From Luteococcus sp038433155 (GTDB taxonomy: Bacteria; Actinomycetota; Actinomycetes; Propionibacteriales; Propionibacteriaceae), in the NCBI RefSeq assembly GCF_038433155.1, contig NZ_JBCDMW010000014.1:1-64000 (forward strand): 64,000 bases of DNA, in the 5' to 3' direction. Under the pieces are notes generated by a model. It had not been told where the DNA came from, searched no databases, and was given only the letters and a program-made list of their open reading frames with translations. Each line of letters starts with the position of its first letter. The stretch's first letter is position 1. The position numbers and the translations under genes are program-made. This document shows, in pieces, positions 26,970 to 35,308 of this stretch.

Positions 26970-27341
26970 TCAGTCCTGGCTGCGGCGCTCGTGGGTGCGG
27001 TCCGGGCCGTCGGTGTGCGACGGGAATCCGGGAAGCCGAGGGTCCAGATCCGAGCGCGGTTGACTGGCGCCATCGGCGCGGGCCTGCTCGGCCAGCAGCA
27101 CCGCGGAGATCAACATGATCACGAAGCCCAGGACGCTGACCACGGGATGCACCTGCATCCCACCAACCAGGCCACCCAGCCCGACGAAGAAACCGGCCAC
27201 CAGCACGCCGGTGCGGCGCGGCGGCATGATCCGGGGCCCGGGGGCCTCTCCGCGCAGGGTGCGGGCCAGCGACGGGTCGTCGGCCGCCAACGAGGCCTCC
27301 AGTTGGTCAAGCAAGCGCTGTTCCTGCTCCGAAAGAGCCAT
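26970..27341 (-). CDS. DUF3040 membrane protein
   Basis: Small actinobacterial DUF3040 protein, 123 aa. It starts with the family motif MALSEQEQRLLDQLEASL, followed by two membrane segments (about 44-60 and 64-84) and a polar Asp/Arg-rich tail. Function is unknown. It is commonly found between mraZ and dinB in actinobacteria, as here. The ATG has an AGGAGG site. A TAGACT at 27405-27410 may be its -10 element. Confidence 0.85.
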   Translation of the reverse strand: MALSEQEQRLLDQLEASLAADDPSLARTLRGEAPGPRIMPPRRTGVLVAGFFVGLGGLVGGMQVHPVVSVLGFVIMLISAVLLAEQARADGASQPRSDLDPRLPGFPSHTDGPDRTHERRSQD

Positions 27342-27451
27342 CGCCGCCTCCTGGGGTCCACAAACCTTGGTGTGACCCGGCCGGTCCTCCAGCTGGGTGA
27401 GTCAAGTCTAGGTCCGCTTCCGTCCCGGCGAAAGGGCGTGTGCTGGCCTCA

Positions 27452-28645
27452 TCAGCGACGGGTCAGCGTCGCCCGCTGCACCGCCGCCGGACCGAACCGG
27501 CTCACCACCTCGTCGGCCACCCGCTCCACCTCCCGCATCCCCTTGTCCGGGGCGTCCAGCGGGAGCTGTTGGAAGGCCTGGTCCGCCTCCACCAGACCCT
27601 CCACCCGCACCCCGACCCGTCGGATCCGGGCCCGCTGCAGGTTCCACCGGGTGAAGGTGCGCCAGGCACCGTCGAAGACCTCGTCGGTGACATCGGTCAG
27701 GCCACTCAGCGTGGTGGAACGGCTCATGGTGCTGAAGTCCGCAAAGCGCAGCTCGACGGTGACCACCCGCCCCAGCATCCGGGCCCGGCGCATCCGGGAG
27801 GCCACCCGGGCGCTCAACCGCAGCAGCTCGGTGCGCACCACCCGGGGATCATCGGTGTCCCGGGGGAAGGTCTCCTGTGCCCCGATCGAGCGTTCGGTCT
27901 GCTCCGGCACCACCCGGCGCGTATCCCGTCCCCAGGCCAGGTCATGCAGCATCCCGCCCTGGTTGGCGCCGAAGGCCCGCTGCAGCGTCGCCCGCGGGGT
28001 GTGCGCCAGGTCCGCGACACGCATCAGCCCCAGCTTGTGCAGCCGGCCGGCCGTCGCCGGCCCCACCCCCCACATCGCCTCCACCGGCAGCGGATGCAGG
28101 AAGTCCAGCACCTCCTGCGGGCGCACCAGCACCAGCCCGTCGGGCTTGGCCTGCTTGCTGGCCAGCTTGGCGACGAACTTGCTGGGGCCGATCCCCACCG
28201 AACACGGAATCTGCTGCTCGTCGGCCACCTGGGCGCGCAGCCGCTCCCCGATCATCACCGGATCCCCCAGCCGCCGCAACGAGCCGGTGATGTCCAGGAA
28301 GGCCTCGTCGATGCTGGCCGCCTCCACCTGCGCCGTGATGGTCTCGAAGATCGCGAAGACCCCGTGCGAGACCAACTGGTAGGTGTCGAAGTCCGGCGGC
28401 ACGGCCACCGCCTGCGGACACAACCGCCGGGCCCGGACCGAACTCATCCCACCCTCGATCCCGTAGCGGCGGGCCTCGTAGTTGGCGCTCAACACCACCC
28501 CGCGCTGCGCCCCGCCGACGAACATCGGCCGGTGCCGCAGCTCGGGACTGCGGGCCATCTCCACCGAGGCATAGAAGGCGTCCATGTCCACGTGCAGTAT
28601 CACCCGAGGGGGGAAGACCCCCCTCGAACCCCCCGCGCCGCTCAT
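27452..28645 (-). CDS. dinB: DNA polymerase IV (Y family)
   Basis: Y-family translesion polymerase, 397 aa. Catalytic acids are intact: Asp20 in LHVDMDAFYASVE and Asp113/Glu114 in AASIDEAFLDIT. The steric-gate region, the thumb HhH (VEAMWGVGPATAGRLHKLGL) and the little-finger domain are all recognisable. No clear C-terminal QLxLF clamp-binding motif is seen. The ATG at 28645 overlaps the dnaE2 stop as ATGA, so it is translated with dnaE2 in the SOS operon. In many actinobacteria this slot holds ImuB, which lacks the catalytic acids; this protein keeps them. Confidence 0.93.
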   Translation of the reverse strand: MSGAGGSRGVFPPRVILHVDMDAFYASVEMARSPELRHRPMFVGGAQRGVVLSANYEARRYGIEGGMSSVRARRLCPQAVAVPPDFDTYQLVSHGVFAIFETITAQVEAASIDEAFLDITGSLRRLGDPVMIGERLRAQVADEQQIPCSVGIGPSKFVAKLASKQAKPDGLVLVRPQEVLDFLHPLPVEAMWGVGPATAGRLHKLGLMRVADLAHTPRATLQRAFGANQGGMLHDLAWGRDTRRVVPEQTERSIGAQETFPRDTDDPRVVRTELLRLSARVASRMRRARMLGRVVTVELRFADFSTMSRSTTLSGLTDVTDEVFDGAWRTFTRWNLQRARIRRVGVRVEGLVEADQAFQQLPLDAPDKGMREVERVADEVVSRFGPAAVQRATLTRR

Positions 28646-31600
28646 CGTCCGGAGCTTCCGGGCGAGGAGTGCCACAGCTTGCGCGGCGGCTGGGATGCCG
28701 GGGCGCCGGCCGGTTTCACGTCGGCATAGGGCGACTGCTTGAAGCCACTGGCGTGCACCAGCACCCGACGCTGACCCATCCCACCGGCGCGGGTCTCGTG
28801 CTCCGGGGACCCCCCGACAGGCTCGGGGGCCGTGGAAGTGGCGACGGGTGGGGCGGTGCGCCAGTCGGTGTAGGCCTCGACATCCGAGACCCGCTCCCCC
28901 ACCAGGCCGGCCCCCTCGGGAACGCGCTCGATGATCTCCAGCACCGCGGCCAGCGCCTGTCGGCGGGAGGCACCGGCATCCAGCTTCTCCCGCCAGACCT
29001 GGTGCAGCTCGGTCAGGTCCCAGGCGCCGGTGGCGCGCAGCGAGACCCCGCGCGGGCCGGTGCGGCGCAGTTCACCCCGCACCACCAGCAGCCAGGAGTT
29101 GAAGACCGTGCTGGCATAGGGGCCCTGCGCATCCTCGAAGAAGGTGCAGTCCACCGGGCCGGTGGCATCGTCCAGGGTGAGGAAGACCACCCGTCGGCCC
29201 GAGCGCACCGGCGGGGTCTGGGTGGCCACCTTCACCCCGGCCACCAGCAGGTCCGCCTGCTGCCGCCGCGTCAACAGCTCCGTCGACGCGGTGATGGCCA
29301 GCTCGGCCAGCAGGCCCCGGTAGCCCGCCACCACATGCCGGCTGGCGTCCAGGCCCAGGATCTCCAGCTCGGCGGCCAACCGCTCGTCGTGGTCCATCTC
29401 CGGCAGTCCGGTGGCCACGACGTCGCGGGGCGGGAACCAGATCCGGGGCGGGACACCGCACGGGGCCTCGACAGGCTCGGCCACCGTGGCCGGGTCTGGC
29501 TCTGGGGCCGGTTCGGTGAAGTCCAGGGCCAGCTGCACCCCGGCCATCCGCTCGGCGGCCCGGCCGGGCACCATCTCCGCCCTGGCCTGGCGGCGGGCCA
29601 GGTCCCGCGGGTCATCCCCGACGGCGGCCGTGGGCAGGCTGGCACGACGCAGCCCCCGGGCCCGGCTGGCGGCCCGGACATCGGCCCGCTGCTGCCGGAC
29701 CAGGTCGGCCAGTGCCAGCAGCAGGTCCCGTCGGGTGAGCCGGCCGTGCCGCAGCACCGCCGAGGGCCGGCCCACCCCGTAGAGCTCGTCGAAGGCCCCG
29801 GCCAGCACCAGGTTCTCCGCCAGCGGAGCCGACGGCTGCACCCGGGCCCAGAAATCGCTCAGGCTGGAATAGGGCTGGCCGGCCACGATCCGGGCGACGT
29901 CGACCTCGCTGATCCCCTTCACGTCGGCCAGGCTGAGCCGGATTGCCCAGGCCGAACCGTCGGGCAGGCCGGCGGCGGGCCCCTCGACAGGCTCGGGGAT
30001 CGGGGTGGTGGGCTCGGGGATCGTGGGGACGGGCTCCACCCGGTAACTCCCAGTGCTGTGGTTCACGTCGACGCCCAGGATGGTGATCTTGCACCGTCGG
30101 GCTTCCTCCAGGATCAACCGCTTGGGGTACATCCCCGGGTCATGGGTGAGCACCCCGGCCAGGAAGTGCGCCGGGTGGTACCACTTCAGCCAGGCCGACT
30201 GGTAGGTGGGCAGCGCGAAGGCCGCGGCGTGCGCCTTGCAGAAACCGAAGCTGGCAAAGGCTTCCAGCACCTGCCAGACCCGCTCCACCAGCTCGACGGA
30301 GTAGCCGCGTTGCCGGGCCAGCGGGACAAACCAGTCCTTCACGTCCAACTGGCCGGCCGGGCTGCCCAGGGCCCGTCGGGCCTCGTCCCCCTGGGCCAGA
30401 CTGCACCCGGTCATGACCGAGATGATCTTGATGATCTGCTCATGGAAGACCACCACCCCGCCGGTCTCGGCCAGCACCGGTGCAAGATCAGGATGCAGGT
30501 ACTTCGGCGGCGTCCAGCCCTGCCGGGCATTGAGGAAGGGGACCACCATGTCCGACTTCACCGGCCCGGGCCGGAACAGCGAGATGTCGATGATCACGTC
30601 GTTGAAGGTGCTGGGGCCGAACTTGCCCACCAGCTCCCGCTGCCCGGGGGACTCGATCTGGAAGCAGCCCAGGGTCTGGGCGTGCCCGATCATCCGGTAG
30701 ACCGACGGGTCGTCGAAGGGCGCCAGGGAATCGACGTCGGGCACGCTGCCGGTGGTGCGCTCCAACTCGCCCAGGGCGTGCGCCATGGCGGACTGCATCC
30801 GGATCCCCAGCACGTCCAGCTTGAGCAGGCCCAGGTCCTCCACGTCGTCCTTGTCGAACTGGCTCATCGGGAAACCGCCGTGGCTGGCCTCCAGCGGGGT
30901 GCGCTGGGCCAGGGTGGTGTCGCTCAGGATCACCCCGCAGGGGTGCAGCGCGACGTGCCGGGGCAGCCCGTCCAGGGATTCCACCAGCCGGAAGAGCACC
31001 TCCAGCCGGGGTTCGGCCAGCCCGGCGGCGCGCAGTTCGGGCAGGTCCCGCAGCGCCTTGCGGGCATCCCGGGCGCGGATGTGCGGGAAGGCCTTGGCAA
31101 TCGCGTCGGCCTCGGCGGGCGGCAGGCTGAGCGCCGCGGCCACATCCCGCACCGCGTGCCGCACCCGGTAGGTCTCCACCATGGCGACGCAGGCCACCCG
31201 CTGCCCGCCGAAGTGGGCCAGCACCCGCTCGTAGATCTCGGTGCGCCGGGCCGATTCCACGTCCAGGTCGATGTCGGGCAGGGCCTGGCGCAGCGGGGAG
31301 AGGAAGCGTTCCATCACCAGCCCGTAGGCCAGCGGGTCGACGCCGGAGATCCCCAACAGGTAGTTGACCAGGCTGCCCGCGCCGGAACCGCGGGCGGCGC
31401 ACCGGATCCCCAGCTCCCGGACCATGCCCACCACCTGGGCGACGGTGAGGAAGTAGGCGGCATAGCCCAGCTGGCCGATCACGGCGAGCTCCTCGTGCAG
31501 CCGGGCGCGCACCGCGTCGGTCAGCCGGCCATAGCGCTCGGCGACGCCGGCCTCACACCGGGCCCGCAGCTCCGCCATCGCCTCGTCGCCGCTGGTGCCC

Positions 31601-32556
31601 AGGGTCTCGAACTCGGGCAGGTGCAGCTCCCCCAGCCCGATGTCGGCCCGCGGGTCCAGCCGGCAGCGCAGCGCCGTCAGTCGGGTGTCGGCCAGCAGCT
31701 GCTCCGCACCGCGCTCGCCCCGGCCGGCCAACCGGGCCACTTCCTCGGCCAGCCGCAACATCTGCTTGCCGGGTTTGAGGTGGGCCTCGGCATTGCGCCG
31801 GTCCACATTGCGCGCATCCAGCGGCACCCGCCGGCGGGCTGCGTCCAGCACGTCGATGGTGGCGGCCTGGCCACGTTCGGCCATCCGCACCTGGTTGGTC
31901 AGCACCGCGGTCAACCGGTGCTCATCGGCCAGGGCCAGCATCCGGCCGGCCTGCCGGGCGCTGGTCACCCCGTCGCCGCCCACCTGGTGGTGGGTGACCG
32001 CCACCTGCAGCTGCTCCGGCCCCACCAGGTCCAGCCAGCGGCGCAGCTCGTCGCGGGCCAGGTCCGCCCGGCCGGCGGCCACGTGCAGCCCGAACTGGCT
32101 GTCCGCGCCCAGGCTGACCAGCAGGTCCCCGCCGTCGGCATGCCGGGCGAAGAGCTCCGGGCTGGCTACCGGCCGGCCGCGCTCCCCGGCCAGGTGGGTG
32201 TCGGTGACCAGCCGGCACAGGCTGGCCCAGCCCGTCCGGGAGGTGGCGGTGGCCACCACCCGGGGCAGCCGGGGGTCGCGCAGCTGGCCGCCCCGGGCCG
32301 CGGTGCGTCGGTGACTGGACGCAGGCCGTCGGCCGTCGGTGAAGGGCACCGCCAGGTCCACCCCCACGATGGGGGCAAGCCCGGTGCGCAGGCAGGCCTT
32401 GGCAAAGCGGACCGCGCCGTAGAGCCCGTCGCGGTCGGTCAGGGCCAAGCTGTCCATGTCCTGCGCGGCAGCGGCCGCCACCAGCTCCCCGGGGTGGCTG
32501 GCGCCGTACCGCAGGGAGTAGCCGGAGGCCACCCGGAGGTGGACGAAGGGATCCAT
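28642..32556 (-). CDS. dnaE2: Error-prone DNA polymerase III alpha subunit DnaE2
   Basis: C-family polymerase for damage tolerance and mutagenesis, 1304 aa. An N-terminal PHP domain (DPFVHLRVASGYSLRYGASHP) leads to the polymerase core with PDIDLDVESARR and the RGSGAGSLVNYLLG motif. The helix-hairpin-helix and OB-fold regions follow, with GVQLALDF near residue 1008 as a likely clamp-binding motif. It is about 200 residues longer than typical DnaE2, partly from Pro/Glu-rich inserts at residues about 840-860, 1025 and 1245 that coincide with a dispersed DNA repeat. It lies 9 bases after the DUF6504 gene and overlaps dinB; LexA control is expected. Confidence 0.94.
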   Translation of the reverse strand: MDPFVHLRVASGYSLRYGASHPGELVAAAAAQDMDSLALTDRDGLYGAVRFAKACLRTGLAPIVGVDLAVPFTDGRRPASSHRRTAARGGQLRDPRLPRVVATATSRTGWASLCRLVTDTHLAGERGRPVASPELFARHADGGDLLVSLGADSQFGLHVAAGRADLARDELRRWLDLVGPEQLQVAVTHHQVGGDGVTSARQAGRMLALADEHRLTAVLTNQVRMAERGQAATIDVLDAARRRVPLDARNVDRRNAEAHLKPGKQMLRLAEEVARLAGRGERGAEQLLADTRLTALRCRLDPRADIGLGELHLPEFETLGTSGDEAMAELRARCEAGVAERYGRLTDAVRARLHEELAVIGQLGYAAYFLTVAQVVGMVRELGIRCAARGSGAGSLVNYLLGISGVDPLAYGLVMERFLSPLRQALPDIDLDVESARRTEIYERVLAHFGGQRVACVAMVETYRVRHAVRDVAAALSLPPAEADAIAKAFPHIRARDARKALRDLPELRAAGLAEPRLEVLFRLVESLDGLPRHVALHPCGVILSDTTLAQRTPLEASHGGFPMSQFDKDDVEDLGLLKLDVLGIRMQSAMAHALGELERTTGSVPDVDSLAPFDDPSVYRMIGHAQTLGCFQIESPGQRELVGKFGPSTFNDVIIDISLFRPGPVKSDMVVPFLNARQGWTPPKYLHPDLAPVLAETGGVVVFHEQIIKIISVMTGCSLAQGDEARRALGSPAGQLDVKDWFVPLARQRGYSVELVERVWQVLEAFASFGFCKAHAAAFALPTYQSAWLKWYHPAHFLAGVLTHDPGMYPKRLILEEARRCKITILGVDVNHSTGSYRVEPVPTIPEPTTPIPEPVEGPAAGLPDGSAWAIRLSLADVKGISEVDVARIVAGQPYSSLSDFWARVQPSAPLAENLVLAGAFDELYGVGRPSAVLRHGRLTRRDLLLALADLVRQQRADVRAASRARGLRRASLPTAAVGDDPRDLARRQARAEMVPGRAAERMAGVQLALDFTEPAPEPDPATVAEPVEAPCGVPPRIWFPPRDVVATGLPEMDHDERLAAELEILGLDASRHVVAGYRGLLAELAITASTELLTRRQQADLLVAGVKVATQTPPVRSGRRVVFLTLDDATGPVDCTFFEDAQGPYASTVFNSWLLVVRGELRRTGPRGVSLRATGAWDLTELHQVWREKLDAGASRRQALAAVLEIIERVPEGAGLVGERVSDVEAYTDWRTAPPVATSTAPEPVGGSPEHETRAGGMGQRRVLVHASGFKQSPYADVKPAGAPASQPPRKLWHSSPGSSGR
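28813..28829. repeat. Dispersed GACAGGCTCGG repeat inside dnaE2
   Basis: Copy of the CCTCGACAGGCTCGG family, encoding APEPVGGS on the dnaE2 strand. Confidence 0.5.
29465..29481. repeat. Dispersed GACAGGCTCGG repeat inside dnaE2
   Basis: Second dnaE2 copy (GCCTCGACAGGCTCGGC), encoding AEPVEA on the coding strand. Confidence 0.55.
29981..30033. repeat. Dispersed GACAGGCTCGGGGATCG repeat cluster inside dnaE2
   Basis: One full copy (29981-30003) and a partial copy (about 30010-30025, GGCTCGGGGATCG) insert PEPTTPIPEPVEGP-like residues into DnaE2 at about residues 841-858, where the family has no such segment. Confidence 0.6.
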
Positions 32557-32565
32557 GCCGGCTCC

Positions 32566-32859
32566 TCAGTCCACGACGGTGCGCAGCCGCCAACTGCCGT
32601 CGGCCAGGGCATGCGCCAGCTCGTAGACGCCGCGGCTGCCGGCCCGGCCATTGGCCGCCTCCACCCGCCAGACCTCGCGCTCCCGCAGCAGGTCATCGCT
32701 GCCGGCTTCGGCGTGTTCCCACCAACTGCCGGACTCGATCCAGCGCTGCTGGACTTCCAGCACCCGCCACAGCCGGTTGCGCCACAGGAACTGGCCCGGA
32801 CCCTCGTCGCCCCCGACGGGTCCCAGCCGCACCTCGATGGGGTCATCACATCTGCGCAT
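32566..32859 (-). CDS. DUF6504 family protein (SOS operon leader gene)
   Basis: Small protein, 97 aa, resembling the DUF6504 family often found beside dnaE2/imu genes. Motifs include FLWRNRLWRVLEVQQRWIESGSWW and VWRVEAANG, then YELAHA near the C-terminus. Function is unknown. The ATG at 32859 has GGGAGG four bases upstream. An in-frame ATG at 32889 falls inside the LexA-type palindrome and is less likely. It is first in the operon, 9 bases before dnaE2, so it should be damage induced. Confidence 0.75.
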   Translation of the reverse strand: MRRCDDPIEVRLGPVGGDEGPGQFLWRNRLWRVLEVQQRWIESGSWWEHAEAGSDDLLREREVWRVEAANGRAGSRGVYELAHALADGSWRLRTVVD

Positions 32860-32881
32860 GGCGCCTCCCACGACGGTTGAT

Positions 32882-32897
32882 TCGAACATGATTTCGA
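32882..32897 (-). promoter_or_regulatory. LexA-type SOS box
   Basis: TCGAAATCATGTTCGA on the minus strand matches the actinobacterial SOS box TCGAAC-N4-GTTCGA at all but one conserved position. It lies just downstream of a TATAGT -10 element and 22 bases before the DUF6504 start, where LexA would block transcription. Confidence 0.75.
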
Positions 32898-32906
32898 GCA
32901 GAAACC

Positions 32907-32912
32907 ACTATA
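32907..32912 (-). promoter_or_regulatory. -10 element of the SOS mutagenesis operon
   Basis: TATAGT on the minus strand, nine bases upstream of the LexA-type box. TTGATT (32932-32937) is a possible -35 with 19-base spacing. Confidence 0.5.
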
Positions 32913-32997
32913 GGCGCCGCCACTGACAAGAAATCAACCCCGCACGGAAGTAGCTGACATGTAAAGCACCCCGGGGTATGACAGCATTGGCATCACC

Positions 32998-33888
32998 ATG
33001 ACCGAGCCCCCGCCGATTGGCCGACGAGACCCCTCCTCCTCGTCGAACCCCTTCGCCGACCGTTTGAGTGCAGCGATCGCGCAGCGGGGCCTTTCCCTGC
33101 ACCGGATCCAGAGCAAGCTGGCCGCCCAGGACCTCAAGGTCTCCACCGCGACGCTCAGCTACTGGGCCACCGGCCGTTCCCGCCCGGCCCGCGCCCGCTC
33201 ACAGAATGTGATCAGCGCGCTGGAGGTGATCCTTGGTCTGCCCCCCGGGGACCTGCTGGGCGCCATGAGCGGGGACTCCGGCTGGAAGAGCATCAGCGAA
33301 CTGCTGCCCCAGGCCGAATACCTGCCCGCGGACCTGGAGGAGATCACCCGAACCCAGGCCAAGAACTGGCGACGGGTGATGGTGCACGACGTCTCCTACA
33401 TCGGCGCCGACCACATCGAGACCCACACCATCACCACCCAGGTCTCCCGGGCCGAGGCGGACCAGGTGGACGGCTGGACCTCGGTGGTCCAGGCCGAGCC
33501 CGGCCAGAAGGCCACCATCCAGCCGCTGTCGGGGATGACGATGCAGAACTTCCGCACCCCGGAGGACCGGCTGACCCTGGCCGAGGTCAAGCTCCCCCGC
33601 CCGCTGCGGCGTGGCGAGTCCGTCCTCACCAGTCAGCGCAGCGACTACGGCCCCGGCGGCCAGCCCACCACCCGAGTGGGCCGGGCCGTGCCGGCGGTCA
33701 CCGACCTGCTGGTGCTGGAGGTGCACTTCGCCGGGGCCCCGCCGCGGCGGATCGAACGCAGCTTCACCGACCCGGCCACCGGCGAGGTGACCCTGATCGC
33801 CCGCTCCCTGTTCATCGCGGAGGACCAGGCCCACTGCGTGATCACCAATGCCGCCGTCGGCACCCACCTGCTGGTGCTGGAGTGGTGA
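32998..33888 (+). CDS. XRE-type helix-turn-helix regulator with beta-rich C-terminal domain
   Basis: Protein of 296 aa. The N-terminal Cro/CI-like HTH (about residues 18-75) contains FADRLSAAIAQRGLSLHRIQ and ATLSYWATGRSRPARAR, followed by LEVILGLPPGDLLG. The remaining 200 residues have no domain I recognise; they look beta-rich, with many Thr/Val strands and little hydrophobic clustering typical of membranes. It may be a sensor or effector domain. It is divergent from the SOS operon and sits before the flavoprotein-like gene; the latter has its own leaderless promoter. Target genes are unknown. Confidence 0.75.
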   Translation: MTEPPPIGRRDPSSSSNPFADRLSAAIAQRGLSLHRIQSKLAAQDLKVSTATLSYWATGRSRPARARSQNVISALEVILGLPPGDLLGAMSGDSGWKSISELLPQAEYLPADLEEITRTQAKNWRRVMVHDVSYIGADHIETHTITTQVSRAEADQVDGWTSVVQAEPGQKATIQPLSGMTMQNFRTPEDRLTLAEVKLPRPLRRGESVLTSQRSDYGPGGQPTTRVGRAVPAVTDLLVLEVHFAGAPPRRIERSFTDPATGEVTLIARSLFIAEDQAHCVITNAAVGTHLLVLEW

Positions 33889-33908
33889 GCCTGCCTCCGC
33901 GCACGAAC

Positions 33909-33914
33909 TAGGCT
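33909..33914 (+). promoter_or_regulatory. Leaderless -10 element of the flavoprotein-like gene
   Basis: TAGGCT ends seven bases before the ATG at 33922; no ribosome site is evident. Confidence 0.5.
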
Positions 33915-33921
33915 GGCCCGC

Positions 33922-35268
33922 ATGCACCTGGACCCCGCCACCATCCTGATCCGGGGCGCCACCCTGACCGGGATGGCCGCCGCCGCCCGGCTGGCGAAGG
34001 CCGGGCACCACGTCGTGCTGGACGCCGACGGCCTGCCCGACGGTGGGCACTGGGCCAGCCTTCCCCACCTGGGGGTGGAGGCCGACGAGCTGCCACAACA
34101 TGTGCGCCTGCCCGCCACCTGGCGGGACCTGTTCAAGAAGTCCGGCCGCGCCTTCGACGCGGAACTGACCCGGCACGGCCTGCGGCTGGTGCCCGCCCCG
34201 GAGCAGGTGCACCGCTTCGCCGACGGCCGGCAGTTCGTGCTGCCCAGCGAGCGCGGCGCCCAGCACCAGGCGGTCCGGGAGGCCTTCGGTGAGGGGACCG
34301 CCCAGCGCTGGACCGCCCTGCTGGACGAGTTGGACGAGCTGTGGCAGCAGCTGCGCCGGGTGGGGCTGGAAGAGCCCGCTGACGAGGAGAGCTTCACCCG
34401 GGCCACCCGGGATGCCCTGGCCGCGAAGACCACCCTGGACGAACTGGCCGAGCGCCCCGGAAACCCCCACCTGGCCCGGATCATCCGCAGTCAGGGCCTG
34501 TTGGCCGGCGCCCTGCCGGGCCGCAATCCCGCCCTGTTGGCGGTGCGGCTGGCCATCCACCGTCGGTTCAGCCACTGGCAGTTGGTGGATGAAGCCGGCC
34601 ACAGCCAGCGCGCCTCCCGGCTGGTGGACCTGCTGGCCGAACGGCTGGAGCTGCGCGGGGTGGAACGGATCGGCGCCCCCGCACCCCTGCTGGGTTCCGG
34701 CCTCCCGGACCTCTCGGACATCACCCCCGCCCCGGCCACCGACGCCGACGTGCTGTTGGACACCATCCCCCACCAGCCGGTGGGGCTCTTCGGCCGCACC
34801 ATCGGCCGCCCGGCGATGGCCCCCACTGTGCGGCACGAACTCACCGAGGCCCTCGACGATGAACTGGCTCCGCTGGCCACCTGCCCCGAGGACCCCCGGA
34901 TCACCCGCGGGATCGTGGAGGTGGTGGACCACGGCGCCGGCAATCCCGTCGTCAGTTGGCACCGCCCGCTGCCCGACGGCCGGGTGCTGGTCACCATCCA
35001 CGACCACAACCACCCCCGGCCGGACCTGTCCTGGGGGCTGGCACCCACCAGCTTCAAGCACTGGCAGCAGCGCCCCAAGCTGAAGATCGACCAGCGGCGC
35101 TGGCAGGCCTCGTCGGCCAGCCATGCGGGGCCGGACCCGTGGGGCGAACTGTTGAGCGCAGCGCTGGCTGCCTACGAGATCCACGAGGAGCTCACCGGGG
35201 AGGACATTCGTCCCACCAACCGGACCCCTCCGCCGCCCCGACGGCAGGCTCGACCCGCGCGTCGGTAG
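33922..35268 (+). CDS. Degenerate NAD(P)/FAD-binding oxidoreductase-like protein
   Basis: Protein of 448 aa with an N-terminal Rossmann-like start (ATILIRGATLTGMAAAARLAKAGHHVVLDADG) as in phytoene-desaturase and amine-oxidase flavoproteins. The dinucleotide loop reads GATLTG instead of GxGxxG, and no clear C-terminal FAD motif is seen. Middle region resembles the substrate cap of such enzymes (HGLRLVPAPEQVHRFADGRQFVLP). The tail is Pro/Arg-rich. It may bind a flavin weakly or be non-catalytic. Start is ATG with a leaderless promoter. Overlaps no neighbour; the helicase follows after 40 bases. Confidence 0.6.
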   Translation: MHLDPATILIRGATLTGMAAAARLAKAGHHVVLDADGLPDGGHWASLPHLGVEADELPQHVRLPATWRDLFKKSGRAFDAELTRHGLRLVPAPEQVHRFADGRQFVLPSERGAQHQAVREAFGEGTAQRWTALLDELDELWQQLRRVGLEEPADEESFTRATRDALAAKTTLDELAERPGNPHLARIIRSQGLLAGALPGRNPALLAVRLAIHRRFSHWQLVDEAGHSQRASRLVDLLAERLELRGVERIGAPAPLLGSGLPDLSDITPAPATDADVLLDTIPHQPVGLFGRTIGRPAMAPTVRHELTEALDDELAPLATCPEDPRITRGIVEVVDHGAGNPVVSWHRPLPDGRVLVTIHDHNHPRPDLSWGLAPTSFKHWQQRPKLKIDQRRWQASSASHAGPDPWGELLSAALAAYEIHEELTGEDIRPTNRTPPPPRRQARPARR

Positions 35269-35308
35269 CGTAAAGTGGTCAGGCAAGTCTTCAGTGAGGA
35301 ATAGCCCC

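Noticed and set aside
28669..32880. 1403-residue open frame antisense to dnaE2
   Set aside because: Long open frames opposite GC-rich genes are expected; DnaE2 has full motif support and the antisense frame has none.
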